Assembly (NCBI GenBank): GCA_039180865.1
Contig: JBCDCZ010000091.1
Location: forward strand, 1-15,137
Source of the DNA: JBCDCU01 sp039180865
GTDB taxonomy: Bacteria; Pseudomonadota; Alphaproteobacteria; Rhizobiales; JACESI01
Reading direction: 5' to 3'
DNA length: 15,137 bases
Under the pieces are notes generated by a model. The model ran no database searches and was not told where the DNA came from. It was given only the letters and a program-made list of their open reading frames with translations. Position numbers and translations under genes: made by a program. Of this stretch, positions 7,489 through 14,901 are shown piece by piece (position 1 is the first letter of the stretch; the number at the start of each line of letters is the position of its first letter).

Positions 7489-8070
7489 TATCTTGGTTTG
7501 TTATCGCTGTTACAAAGCTTGATAAACGAAACCAGTTGTATGGCAACGAAAAATCAGTCGATTCAATAGATTGTGCGAAAGTCGTCAACAAGCGTGTTTC
7601 AGACCCAAAGCCGAGCGATCGTCAAGCTCAGAAACTTAAAGGGCCGACACGACGCCCAGGCCATCCCAGATAGAATGTGGAGCTGCGGCGTCTTCCTGGT
7701 GAGCTCAACACCGCCAACGCGAACCGGACAGTCTGATTGCCTCCTTCCTAAAACTCTCAATGTCAGCATATCGCAAAGACGATGTGGTGTGGAGGGATGG
7801 TTGGGTCTGAATATCTGCGGCCGGGGAAACCTCATGATCGCCTGGTTCAAGGGAAAGATGAGCCTTCGGAAAGCATGCTGGAAATGCCGAATAGAGCGAG
7901 GCCGCTCCCGCTGGCTGGATCCTTCGCATAATGGACATCGCCAGTTACTTTAAGTGCCGCTACGGGCGCAAAGCGGCGATGGCTGGTGTTGATGGACCTG
8001 AGATTAACGTTGGACCTAGCGACAGCCAAGCCTGGCTGACAGCCGTCAATATCGACCTAGTTTTGTAGCA
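7489..8070. other. Gene-free stretch between the desaturase and the EamA gene
   Basis: About 580 bases hold the desaturase promoter at the left end and otherwise no convincing gene. Open frames of 60-126 codons exist on both strands, overlap one another and lack ribosome binding sites and recognisable motifs. A small hairpin CAGCCA (8023-8028) / TGGCTG (8033-8038) lies just before the EamA start. The stretch may be debris from a gene lost along with the middle of the EamA gene. Confidence 0.5.
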
Positions 8071-8631
8071 ATGGGGCCAAAGCACAGCCCTTTGCCTTAT
8101 CTTATTGCCATCTCTTTCATGTGGGGCAGCGCTTATCTCTTCCTGAAAGTTTCAAGTGCGGAGATACCTCCGCTGTTGCTTGCAGCTTTGCGTGCCGGTG
8201 TCGCGTTCAGCTCTGGTGCGGGCGCTGTTTACGCTCGATGGGCAAGACCCAATGCCACCGCTTTGATCGCATCAGGCCAGCTCAGTGTCGCGGCCTGCGT
8301 TGCCCTTTTTGCAAGTATTCTTGCGGATGAAAGCTGGCAGCTTGACTGGAGCCGGGACGTCTTCTTTTCGGTTTTTATGCTTCGTGCTTTTTGCACAGCG
8401 CTTACGGCGTTGCTCTTCCTTGTGGTCATTTCGCGATATAAGGCTGTCAAAGTCGGTGCTGCATCGTTCCTGCAACCCATCTGGGCGATAGCCCTCGGCT
8501 CACTCTTTCTCGCAAAAAAGGTCTGCGGGCTTCAGCTGTTGGGTTTCCTTATTATTCTGCTGTCGGTCCTTGCCATCACCACCGCGCCTGGGAACTTGCG
8601 AAAGACGGGGTTTTCGAAAGACCAAGTGTAG
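8071..8631 (+). CDS. EamA/DMT family permease, internally deleted
   Basis: A 186-residue membrane protein; full EamA (drug/metabolite transporter) permeases have ~290-300 residues and two five-helix repeats. Here the start is that of the first repeat (AISFMWGSAYLFLKV, then LLLAALRAGVAF: helices 1 and 2). From about residue 65 the sequence resembles the second repeat: SGQLSVAACVALFASIL, DESWQLDW, then VGAASFLQPIWAIALGSLFLA and LQLLGFLIILLSVLAIT, i.e. helices 7-10. About 100-115 residues covering helices 3-6 seem to be missing with the frame kept. Six helices remain. No ribosome binding site is seen before the ATG at 8071, and an in-frame TAG lies just upstream. It is probably a non-functional remnant, although short DMT proteins that work as dimers exist. 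Confidence 0.65.
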   Translation: MGPKHSPLPYLIAISFMWGSAYLFLKVSSAEIPPLLLAALRAGVAFSSGAGAVYARWARPNATALIASGQLSVAACVALFASILADESWQLDWSRDVFFSVFMLRAFCTALTALLFLVVISRYKAVKVGAASFLQPIWAIALGSLFLAKKVCGLQLLGFLIILLSVLAITTAPGNLRKTGFSKDQV

Positions 8632-8904
8632 GGTCACGAACAATCGTTCGGAGTAAAGCTGCCTTTCGGGCTGGACTGCAACACAAGCTCACTTGGTGTC
8701 GTTGCAGGTTTTCTCTGTTCCGCACCAATACCCTTCGTTGCGACGATGGAACAACCGCTCTGTCCATCGCCTTCTCGTGCTTCGATATCCCGTCCACGCC
8801 GCTTCAAGCGAGTGACGATAAAATCGACATTGATGGATTGTTAAACACTGCGATTGAGGCAAGGCCGATCGTGCACCCTCCCCCTTTTAAGGGCGCTTAA
8901 AGAA

Positions 8905-11070
8905 TTACGCCCGCCGCCGCACGCATGCGTCGACAAAGTCGGTCAGGGGCATGGGCTTGCCGTGATAATAACCCTGTTGGATCGGGCAGCCGATATTGGT
9001 CAAAAGCTGGGCGATCTCTCGCGATTCAATGCCTTCCGCGATGACATTCACCGTGAGCGCTTTCGCAATGTCGATCACGCTGTTGACCAGCTTTTCCTGT
9101 TCGGGGCGAACGCCGAGCGGCAGGATCAATTCACGGGCAATTTTCAGCCTGTCGGGGTTGATCGACATCAGCCCCAGGACAGAGGTCCGTCCCGTCCCGA
9201 AATCGTCGATCTCGACTTCGACACCCGCTTCCCGCATCATATCAAGCTGCCACAAAAACCGTGCATCCGGCCTGTCCATGAACGCCGTTTCGAGAAGCTC
9301 CACCGCAATCCTCGTTCTGCTGGTCTTCGCGATCTCAACAATGTCCGCAACATATTTGTCGTGTTCGAAGCTTTCGCCCGTCACGTTGAACGAGACGCGG
9401 GGCAACACATCCGGATAGGCCGCTAACAACGCGCCGACTTTTTCAAGAATGATCCCGTCAATCTTTGTGATCAGGCCGGTTTCCGTCGCCGTATCCATGA
9501 AGCCATTCGGCGGGATGACCGTTCCGTCCGGGCGCACCCATCTTGCCAACACCTCGACGCCGACAAGTGCACCGGTCCTTGCGTCGACTTGCGGTTGCGC
9601 GAACGGCTCAAATTCACAGGCTTCAATCGCATCGAGAAGACCGTGGACCGAGGCTCTTTTCCCCTTGGCGTATTGCCGGATTTCAGGGGTGGAGTTCACC
9701 GTCTGGTTTCGGCCTCGTAACTTCGCCTCATAAAGCGCATCGTCTGCTGCCGAGATCATCAGGTCGGCGGAGCGGAAATCATCTTCAAGGGTGGAAGCGG
9801 TTCCAATACTCAAGGTAATGCGGCGCGCGACGGTTGAGTATTGGTGCTCGATTTCCGCAGCCTCGATTGCTGCGTGGATTTTCTTTGCGAGGTCCTCCGG
9901 CGAAATGAGCGTGCCGCTCAAAACCGCGACGAATTCTTCGCCGCCATAGCGTGCGACAAGGCAACCGGTCGAGCGGGCGATCTCTTTCAGGATGCGGCCG
10001 ATGGCTGCGAGCGCTTCATCGCCCGCCTGATGGCCGTAAAAATCGTTGTAGGGTTTGAAGTGATCGACATCGATCATGAAGATCGTCAGAGGGTTTTTCC
10101 TGTGATCGATGCCGTCATCGAAGGCTTTCAGCAAGAATCTGTCGAGAAAGGCCCGGTTGTAGAGCCCGGTCAAACTGTCTTTTTCAGACATCGACTTCAG
10201 CTTCGCATTGGCATTTTCAAGATCCGATGTCCGGGTGCGGACCGCATCGGAAAGCGCTTCGGAATGTTTGCTGAGCGCATCATTGGTGTCCGCTATCGCG
10301 TCATGCGAGACCTTGATATCTTGGATCACGCCGCTTGCCGTTTCCGTCAGATGTTCAATACGGCGCCCCAGACATTCAACTTCCGTGTTTTTCAAAAGGT
10401 TCGGCGGGCTCGGCGCCTCTATTCCGCCCTCTCCCGGCTGCCAGTCCCGCACACTCTGCGCAAGGGCGCTTGTGTAGCGGGCCAGGACGGCAAAGGTCGT
10501 GACGAACAACAAAAGGCCGAAGAGGACGTTCTTCGCTGCCGTCACAAAGAAGAAGGTTATGAGACGGTCGACGATTTCAGGGGCAACCAGTGATTTATCA
10601 ACGGTGACGGAAATCTGGCCGATCGTCTGATTGGTCTGGTTGATCGCTGGCGAGGCAAGATCCAGAGACAGAACGATCTCGTCCGCGTCACCTATTGTGC
10701 CGATTTGCGGAAGTGTGGGCGACGCTGTGCGGGTGCGATGAACCATGACATCGCCCTCATTGAGAATTGTAATTTCGGTGATGGCGCGCTGCGAGAAGAG
10801 CCCTTCAACCACCTGTTCGGCTGACTCCTGGTCGAAATTATAAACCGCCGCGGCAGCCGACGGGGCAGAGCTCGACATAAACTCGCGGGCCGCGAACTCA
10901 ACAGCATCCTTTTCCCGCTGAAGGTCAATCCACATGCTGACGGCAGCCCCCACCAGACCCAACAGAAGGGTCAGCACCAGTGTCCGACGCAGAAGGACAG
11001 CGCTCAAAGACCGTTGCTTCACGGTCTCAGGCTCTTGCTCGCCAGTCGTTTGCGGAACCGTCTCACTCAT
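8905..11070 (-). CDS. Membrane GGDEF-EAL protein (cyclic di-GMP synthesis/breakdown)
   Basis: A 721-residue inner-membrane protein. Helix 1 at ~27-47, a periplasmic sensor region ~50-165, helix 2 at ~170-197, a HAMP-like segment and coiled coil (~200-296), a GGDEF domain (~297-458) and an EAL domain (~475-717). The cyclase signature is intact as GGEEF (376-380), with SEKDSLTGLYNR at its start. The inhibitory RxxD site before it is absent: C370 and S367 stand at the D and R positions. The EAL motif reads EVL (E506); the metal/catalytic set N562, E591, D622-D623, K643, E679 and Q699 is present, but the KID motif reads KIA. Phosphodiesterase activity is thus plausible. It follows the solute-binding protein gene after 32 bases in one operon, so its periplasmic part probably reads ligand state from that protein, as MbaA does with NspS. 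Confidence 0.93.
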   Translation of the reverse strand: MSETVPQTTGEQEPETVKQRSLSAVLLRRTLVLTLLLGLVGAAVSMWIDLQREKDAVEFAAREFMSSSAPSAAAAVYNFDQESAEQVVEGLFSQRAITEITILNEGDVMVHRTRTASPTLPQIGTIGDADEIVLSLDLASPAINQTNQTIGQISVTVDKSLVAPEIVDRLITFFFVTAAKNVLFGLLLFVTTFAVLARYTSALAQSVRDWQPGEGGIEAPSPPNLLKNTEVECLGRRIEHLTETASGVIQDIKVSHDAIADTNDALSKHSEALSDAVRTRTSDLENANAKLKSMSEKDSLTGLYNRAFLDRFLLKAFDDGIDHRKNPLTIFMIDVDHFKPYNDFYGHQAGDEALAAIGRILKEIARSTGCLVARYGGEEFVAVLSGTLISPEDLAKKIHAAIEAAEIEHQYSTVARRITLSIGTASTLEDDFRSADLMISAADDALYEAKLRGRNQTVNSTPEIRQYAKGKRASVHGLLDAIEACEFEPFAQPQVDARTGALVGVEVLARWVRPDGTVIPPNGFMDTATETGLITKIDGIILEKVGALLAAYPDVLPRVSFNVTGESFEHDKYVADIVEIAKTSRTRIAVELLETAFMDRPDARFLWQLDMMREAGVEVEIDDFGTGRTSVLGLMSINPDRLKIARELILPLGVRPEQEKLVNSVIDIAKALTVNVIAEGIESREIAQLLTNIGCPIQQGYYHGKPMPLTDFVDACVRRRA

Positions 11071-11102
11071 CGGTCGTTTTACCGTCGCGATTGGCTTTGC
11101 GC

Positions 11103-11813
11103 TTACTCGTAACGTGACTGGATGGCGCGTTGGGTGCCATCTTCAATCATGCTGTCCAATGCCTGTTGCATCCGTGAAAGATGGTCCGGATCGGTCTTCG
11201 GATTGCAGGCAAGCGCTACCTGGAGCTCGGGAAGCACGAATGCAGAGGAAACCGGGACACCCTCTTCCTGCAAACGTTCAAAATAGGGTTCCGGCACGGC
11301 CATCAGATCGTTCCGGCCGACCAGAAGCTTCTTGAGGGCATCCGCCATTGTGGCAGCTTGTTCGATCCCTTTGAACCCTGCTGCCTCGAGAATGCCGACG
11401 GTGAATTCGCCCTTCTGCGTTCCAACCGAGTAAGAAAGCGCATCATCGAGACTGTTGAGCGTCAGATCGCTGTCCTGACGCTTGATCAAAAGCGCCCGGT
11501 CAACTGAAAGCGGTCCGATCCAACGGAAATCCGCTTCGCGATTGGGGGTCCGAAATGTCGAGAAAACACAGGTTGCCGGTTTTTTGCGTGCCGAGCCGAT
11601 TGCGCGCGACCACCGGGTCAGTTCCACCTCGTAGCCGAGATCCGCGCGCTTCATGATCTCGAAGACCTGCTCGGCGCCGAAGCCAGAGATGCCATTCTCG
11701 GACTGATAATTATACGGTGGATATTCCTCGGTCATGAGGGTGAGTTCCGATGCCGAGGCACCGTGACCGGCAAAGACAATCAGGCAGGCATATTTAAAGG
11801 ATCTGGTAATCAT
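11103..11813 (-). CDS. Periplasmic solute-binding protein (SBP_bac_3 type)
   Basis: A 236-residue exported protein. The signal peptide ends at GASA (residue ~21). The rest is a type-3 solute-binding fold, with the typical opening LTLMTEEYPPYNY, then GISGFGAEQVFEIMKR and a mid-domain crossing around GTQKGEFTVGILEAAG. These proteins usually bind amino acids or related small molecules for ABC importers. No permease or ATPase gene is present; the next gene on the same strand, 32 bases on, is a membrane GGDEF-EAL protein. That context argues for a sensory role rather than uptake. The ligand cannot be read from sequence. The ATG at 11813 has only a weak ribosome binding site. Confidence 0.88.
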   Translation of the reverse strand: MITRSFKYACLIVFAGHGASASELTLMTEEYPPYNYQSENGISGFGAEQVFEIMKRADLGYEVELTRWSRAIGSARKKPATCVFSTFRTPNREADFRWIGPLSVDRALLIKRQDSDLTLNSLDDALSYSVGTQKGEFTVGILEAAGFKGIEQAATMADALKKLLVGRNDLMAVPEPYFERLQEEGVPVSSAFVLPELQVALACNPKTDPDHLSRMQQALDSMIEDGTQRAIQSRYE

Positions 11814-12139
11814 AACACGATCTCAATATTGTTTCACAGCGTTCTAGATAGTCGAAAGACGTTAATTTGAAGTATCAGTCACAAAGATATGACAATTCAA
11901 CATAGGTATACTGAGTCGATATATTCGTATGGTAACTGGCTTATTAATATAATAATCTATACTTTAAACGATGTATGCTGACGGATAGAATAGACTAAGG
12001 GTGAAGGGTGTCTACATCATTCGGACGTTTATCGGCACGGGAAGCGTTTTGACCATTAGAATGGCTGGAAAGCCGCCAACCTGACCATCAACGGTTGAAC
12101 GCTCAATACCCGCTACGAGCCCAACTTGACCGTTTCGCG
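11814..12139. other. AT-rich intergenic region upstream of the solute-binding protein operon
   Basis: No gene seen in these 326 bases. The part next to the solute-binding protein gene (11814-11965) is strikingly AT-rich and must hold its promoter; a possible minus-strand pair is TTGAAT (11895-11900) and GATACT (11871-11876) with an 18-base spacer. The rest carries one copy of a 76-base repeat (11943-12018) and the downstream flank of the TetR gene. Confidence 0.5.
11943..12018 (+). repeat. Diverged direct repeat, copy 1
   Basis: This segment aligns without gaps to 13856-13931: 53 of 76 positions are identical by hand count. The best shared blocks are ATTAA at the left end, TAATC, TAAACGA, ACGGATAG and GAAGGGT. 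Neither copy is coding. The two copies bracket the TetR/GNAT/barrel-protein cassette in the same orientation. They may be members of a dispersed intergenic family in this genome. Confidence 0.6.
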
Positions 12140-12718
12140 TTAGACAGACAGCCCTTCTATAAGCTGCGCCAGTGCTTGAGCGGCGGCCTTGGAACGCGTC
12201 GCGCTATGTCTATCACTTGCGATCCAAAGAGCGGCGTCTATCATCGCGCCATTGATGAGTATCGCATAGGCCATTGCATCACCGGGCTTCCAGGAATTGC
12301 CCGCTTGCAATCCTTCGATGGCGTCGCGAAGCGGCTCGATACTGCCTTCTTGATCGATCTCACGGAGCCGCTGTCCCAAAACGGCGGGTCCGTCTTTGAA
12401 CATGATCTGCTGCACGTCTGGTTCCATTGCCATTTCGAGGTAGGCGACGCATGTCTTAATGAAACCCTCGAGGCTTTCATCACCCTCCGCAATGGCGAGA
12501 AGTCGCTCACCGATTTCGTGATCGATCTGCCGGACAACAGCTTCAAACAGCCCATCTTTGCCACCGAAATTGTGATAGAGCGCACCACGCGTCACGCCTG
12601 CTTCAGCGCACAATTCGTCCATAGACGTGTCCGCATAACCGCGCTCGGCGAAATTTTTTCTAGCCACTGAAACCAGCCGAGCCGATGTGTCCGCTTTTTT
12701 CTGCTCGCGCAAATTCAT
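12140..12718 (-). CDS. TetR family transcriptional repressor
   Basis: A 192-residue one-domain-plus-ligand-pocket regulator. The N-terminal DNA-binding part has FAERGYADTSMDELC, then EAGVTRGALYHNFGGKDGLF, the standard TetR HTH with its YHNF recognition-helix end. The C-terminal part has FKDGPAVLGQRLREID, a pattern known in one large TetR C-terminal subfamily. The start is placed at ATG 12718, not at the GTG four codons upstream, because GGAGG (minus strand, 12724-12728) lies five bases before it and would be swallowed by the longer form. It is divergent from the acetyltransferase gene; the shared promoter holds two identical dyads, so it most likely represses both itself and the neighbouring pair until a ligand binds. 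The ligand is unknown. Confidence 0.92.
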   Translation of the reverse strand: MNLREQKKADTSARLVSVARKNFAERGYADTSMDELCAEAGVTRGALYHNFGGKDGLFEAVVRQIDHEIGERLLAIAEGDESLEGFIKTCVAYLEMAMEPDVQQIMFKDGPAVLGQRLREIDQEGSIEPLRDAIEGLQAGNSWKPGDAMAYAILINGAMIDAALWIASDRHSATRSKAAAQALAQLIEGLSV

Positions 12719-12733
12719 AGACGCCTCCACTTG

Positions 12734-12776
12734 ACATACGCTACGTATGTGAATATTTCACATACATGCCGTATGT
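12734..12776. promoter_or_regulatory. Tandem TetR operators overlapping divergent promoters
   Basis: Two exact copies of the dyad ACATAC-N5-GTATGT lie at 12734-12750 and 12760-12776, 26 bases centre to centre. Between and across them is a further dyad: GTATGTGAA (12745-12753) and TTCACATAC (12757-12765) around TAT. A consensus -35 box TTGACA (12731-12736, plus strand) overlaps the first copy, with TATTTC at 12754 after 17 bases. On the minus strand TTAACA (about 12773-12778) overlaps the second copy. Bound repressor would cover both promoters. Confidence 0.8.
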
Positions 12777-12795
12777 TAAAGGAAAGGCGATTGAC

Positions 12796-13452
12796 GTGCA
12801 ACGCGCAACACAACGATCGGGAACAAAGGATGATGTGCTTTTCTTGGCTCGCATGGGCTACGAAGCTTCGCTTCCGCCGTTCAAGGAATCCTTCTGGGAC
12901 GACCTGATCAGGCCAACAGGAACCGAGACACTTGCCTTTCTGGAGGAGCTGTTTCGCCAGGATGCTTCGAATTGGGGCAATTCAGACGACTTCATTATCT
13001 TGGAGCTCAACGGCGAATCTTCCGCGTGTTGCGCCGTGTACCGTCCGTTAGAGAACCCGCCCTCTCAAGGCCCGCTCAACCTCGACAAGGTGCCCAAGAT
13101 TGCAACCACACTTGGGTGGAGCGATACCGCGACCAACGCGTTTACGGCTGCGTATCAGAAGGTCTGGAGCGGCGACAGAAGCTTCCTGACACCACAGGCC
13201 GAAGTGATTATCGAGACCGTTGCCGTGGTGCCATCCGCGCGGGGTCATGGCTTTGGTCATCGGCTGATGAAAGCAGCGTTTGAGCGCGGCCGCACCGTTG
13301 GTGCAAAGAGCATCGGCATCATGGCGATCAATGGCAATGATGCTGCGCAGTCTCTTTATGAAAAACATTTCGAACCCTATGCGACCTTCCATGGCGCGTA
13401 CTTCGATCACGCGTTCCCGGGGCTCACAAAGTACCGGGCAAGCCTCGCCTAA
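12796..13452 (+). CDS. GNAT family N-acetyltransferase
   Basis: A 218-residue cytosolic protein of the GNAT fold. The acetyl-CoA-binding motif A is clear: VVPSARGHGFGHRLM, with R149, G150, G152 and G154 forming the R-x-x-G-x-G/A pyrophosphate loop. NGNDAAQSLYEKHFEPY near the C-terminus is the usual motif B. The acceptor cannot be told from sequence. The start is set at GTG 12796: AGGAAAGG (12780-12787) lies eight bases before it, whereas an ATG at 12766 falls inside the second TetR operator and has no ribosome binding site. It is the first gene of a two-gene unit under likely TetR control; acetyltransferases in this position often modify a toxic small molecule, but this is inference. Confidence 0.82.
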   Translation: MQRATQRSGTKDDVLFLARMGYEASLPPFKESFWDDLIRPTGTETLAFLEELFRQDASNWGNSDDFIILELNGESSACCAVYRPLENPPSQGPLNLDKVPKIATTLGWSDTATNAFTAAYQKVWSGDRSFLTPQAEVIIETVAVVPSARGHGFGHRLMKAAFERGRTVGAKSIGIMAINGNDAAQSLYEKHFEPYATFHGAYFDHAFPGLTKYRASLA

Positions 13453-13467
13453 GAAAGGAATGAACCC

Positions 13468-13794
13468 ATGACACCAACTCCCAACGACACGATGATCGTG
13501 ATGTACAACCTTGCTCCTGACCAAAACCAGGCCGATTTCGAAACATGGCTACAGGAGGTCGATCTACCCGGTTACGAGAAAACCGCGACGATGAGCGATC
13601 CCGTTTACTACCGTGCCGAAGAAACGCTGGAAGGCGAAACACCGCCATTCAAATACGTCGTTGCGATCAAGTCCAAGACGGGCGAAGAGGTCGATGAAGA
13701 AATGAGCGGCAAGGGATGGGAAGGCTTTGTCGCAGACTTCGAGAGCCGCACGCGAGACGCAGTCTATATAAGCGCGACCCGCATCATCGGCTGA
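13468..13794 (+). CDS. Dimeric alpha/beta-barrel protein, HapK/EthD-like
   Basis: A 108-residue cytosolic protein. The pattern MIVMYNLAPD, then FETWLQEVDLPGYEKT, then VYYRAEE, then PPFKYVVAIKS fits a ferredoxin-like dimeric alpha/beta barrel of the HapK (REDY)/EthD kind. These small proteins act as monooxygenases, cyclases or carriers, or have no known role. It starts 15 bases after the acetyltransferase stop, with AAAGGAA (13454-13460) seven bases before the ATG, so the two are surely co-transcribed and under the same TetR control. The family assignment is from pattern memory. Confidence 0.7.
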   Translation: MTPTPNDTMIVMYNLAPDQNQADFETWLQEVDLPGYEKTATMSDPVYYRAEETLEGETPPFKYVVAIKSKTGEEVDEEMSGKGWEGFVADFESRTRDAVYISATRIIG

Positions 13795-13855
13795 TATCCA
13801 ACTCGGGGACAGAGTGACTTAGCTTGATCGCTATGTCCGCAATATTGCCTCGCGC

Positions 13856-13931
13856 ATTAAGACAGTAATCCAGCCTGTAAACGACGTGCACTTACGGATA
13901 GGCAAAACTGATGGCGAAGGGTCTCTCTGTC
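13856..13931 (+). repeat. Diverged direct repeat, copy 2
   Basis: Gap-free partner of 11943-12018 (53 of 76 identical by hand count), same orientation, starting 62 bases after the barrel-protein stop. Many of the differences are C/T or A/G exchanges. Confidence 0.6.
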
Positions 13932-14052
13932 AGCCATCTGCCCATACTCCGCAAAACACAGGTTTTCATTGCCGGTAGCGGACCAGACCACCTTTAACCA
14001 ACGGTCTCATAAACCAATGAAGCCCCGTCCCGGAGAACAATCGCTACGTTAG

Positions 14053-14090
14053 CAATCCGGAACCTGTCGCAATCGCAGCGGTTCCGATTG
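14053..14090. terminator. Hairpin between convergent genes, possible bidirectional terminator
   Basis: Left arm CAATCCGGAACC (14053-14064), right arm GGTTCCGATTG (14080-14090): 11 pairs with one bulged C and a 15-base loop. It lies between the plus-strand barrel-protein gene and the minus-strand gene ending at 14106. No T-run on either side, so an intrinsic terminator is only a possibility. Confidence 0.35.
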
Positions 14091-14105
14091 GGAAACGATC
14101 AAACA

Positions 14106-14876
14106 TCACTCGAAGCGTTGCTCTAAAAAGAGCGGATGCTTCACTGCATCACGCAGCAAGGCTCTTGAGAAAATGACCGGAAAAAGAACTGAAATGTATG
14201 TCATGGACAAACCAATAAAAACGCCCATCCTGAACGGATCCTCCATCCATCCCTCCGGATCTACTGAAAAAACCGAATCGCCCGGTGACAGGGAAGCCAG
14301 CATCCCAACCAGTATTAAGGCGGTTATGATGAAGAGTGAAAAATAAAGAAAAATTCCCTGAATAATTAGCTTCAATAGGATGTACAGAAACTGACGCAAA
14401 CTTCGCATGATAACGGAAGGAATGTCGTTTATAATTCCGGCTACATAAGAAGGCATCGCCATGCCAATCAATGCGTAAACGCCAAGGCCAACGAAGGCTG
14501 ATACAATCAGTGTCACCAGACCTGGTTTCTCTGTCCCAAGCTCACCGGTCGTGATCAACGACCACATCGACCCACCGTGCGAAATAACCTGATGAGTTAT
14601 CCAATTAATGGCAAAACACAGGCAAATAAAGCCAATGACGTAACCGACGCTGCTCTTTATCGGGATGTGTCTCTTAAGCGCTGACGCATGGGCAAAAAAC
14701 GCCACGACGGACATAATTGCGAACATGGGATAACTGGTTGGAATCCCATAGGCTTCAAGCACAGTTTCAAAATAGATAAGACAGAAAATCAAACAGGACG
14801 CGACAAGGGTATATTGCCAGATTTTAAAAAAGATGACGAATGCCTCCACCTGAATGAGGCCCTGAGGTGCAGTCAT
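14106..14876 (-). CDS. Hypothetical six-helix membrane protein
   Basis: A 256-residue protein I do not recognise. Six hydrophobic segments can be seen, at about 17-38, 50-66, 76-97, 118-140, 160-192 (long, perhaps two short helices) and 213-238, with a short charged C-terminal tail (KHPLFLEQRFE). A loop with a Ser/Gly/Asp-rich stretch (SLSPGDSVFSVDPEGWMEDP) joins the last two. No transport or enzyme motif is visible. GGGGAAGG lies only two bases before the ATG at 14876, an unusually tight spacing. Base composition is richer in A+T than the TetR and GGDEF genes. Confidence 0.7.
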   Translation of the reverse strand: MTAPQGLIQVEAFVIFFKIWQYTLVASCLIFCLIYFETVLEAYGIPTSYPMFAIMSVVAFFAHASALKRHIPIKSSVGYVIGFICLCFAINWITHQVISHGGSMWSLITTGELGTEKPGLVTLIVSAFVGLGVYALIGMAMPSYVAGIINDIPSVIMRSLRQFLYILLKLIIQGIFLYFSLFIITALILVGMLASLSPGDSVFSVDPEGWMEDPFRMGVFIGLSMTYISVLFPVIFSRALLRDAVKHPLFLEQRFE

Positions 14877-14901
14877 GTCCTTCCCCGAAATATCTTAATG
14901 A

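Larger units (their letters stand above)
13795..14105. other. Noncoding stretch with repeat copy 2 and a hairpin
   Basis: No gene seen in these 311 bases between the barrel-protein gene and the convergent membrane-protein gene. They hold copy 2 of the 76-base repeat (13856-13931) and, near the right end, a long hairpin at 14053-14090. Confidence 0.5.

Noticed and set aside
7599..7850. Minus-strand frame with a faint likeness to the start of SARP/BTAD-type regulators (LTLRVLG ... VRVGGVELTRK)
   Set aside because: Only about 35 residues match loosely, no further domain follows, and a chance match in Arg-rich shadow sequence is just as likely.
8854..9426. 190-codon plus-strand open frame opposite the EAL domain
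   Set aside because: Antisense shadow of an unambiguous EAL domain; Arg/His-rich translation with no family pattern.
9841..10593. 250-codon plus-strand open frame opposite the GGDEF domain
   Set aside because: It lies fully inside the GGDEF-EAL gene on the other strand, has no motifs, and is the usual mirror frame of GC-rich coding DNA.
12095..12670. 191-codon plus-strand open frame across the TetR gene
   Set aside because: Antisense to a clear TetR HTH gene; no ribosome binding site or motif.
11943..13931. Repeat pair as attachment sites of an integrated element
   Set aside because: The copies are 70% identical, not near-identical, and no integrase or excisionase lies between them.
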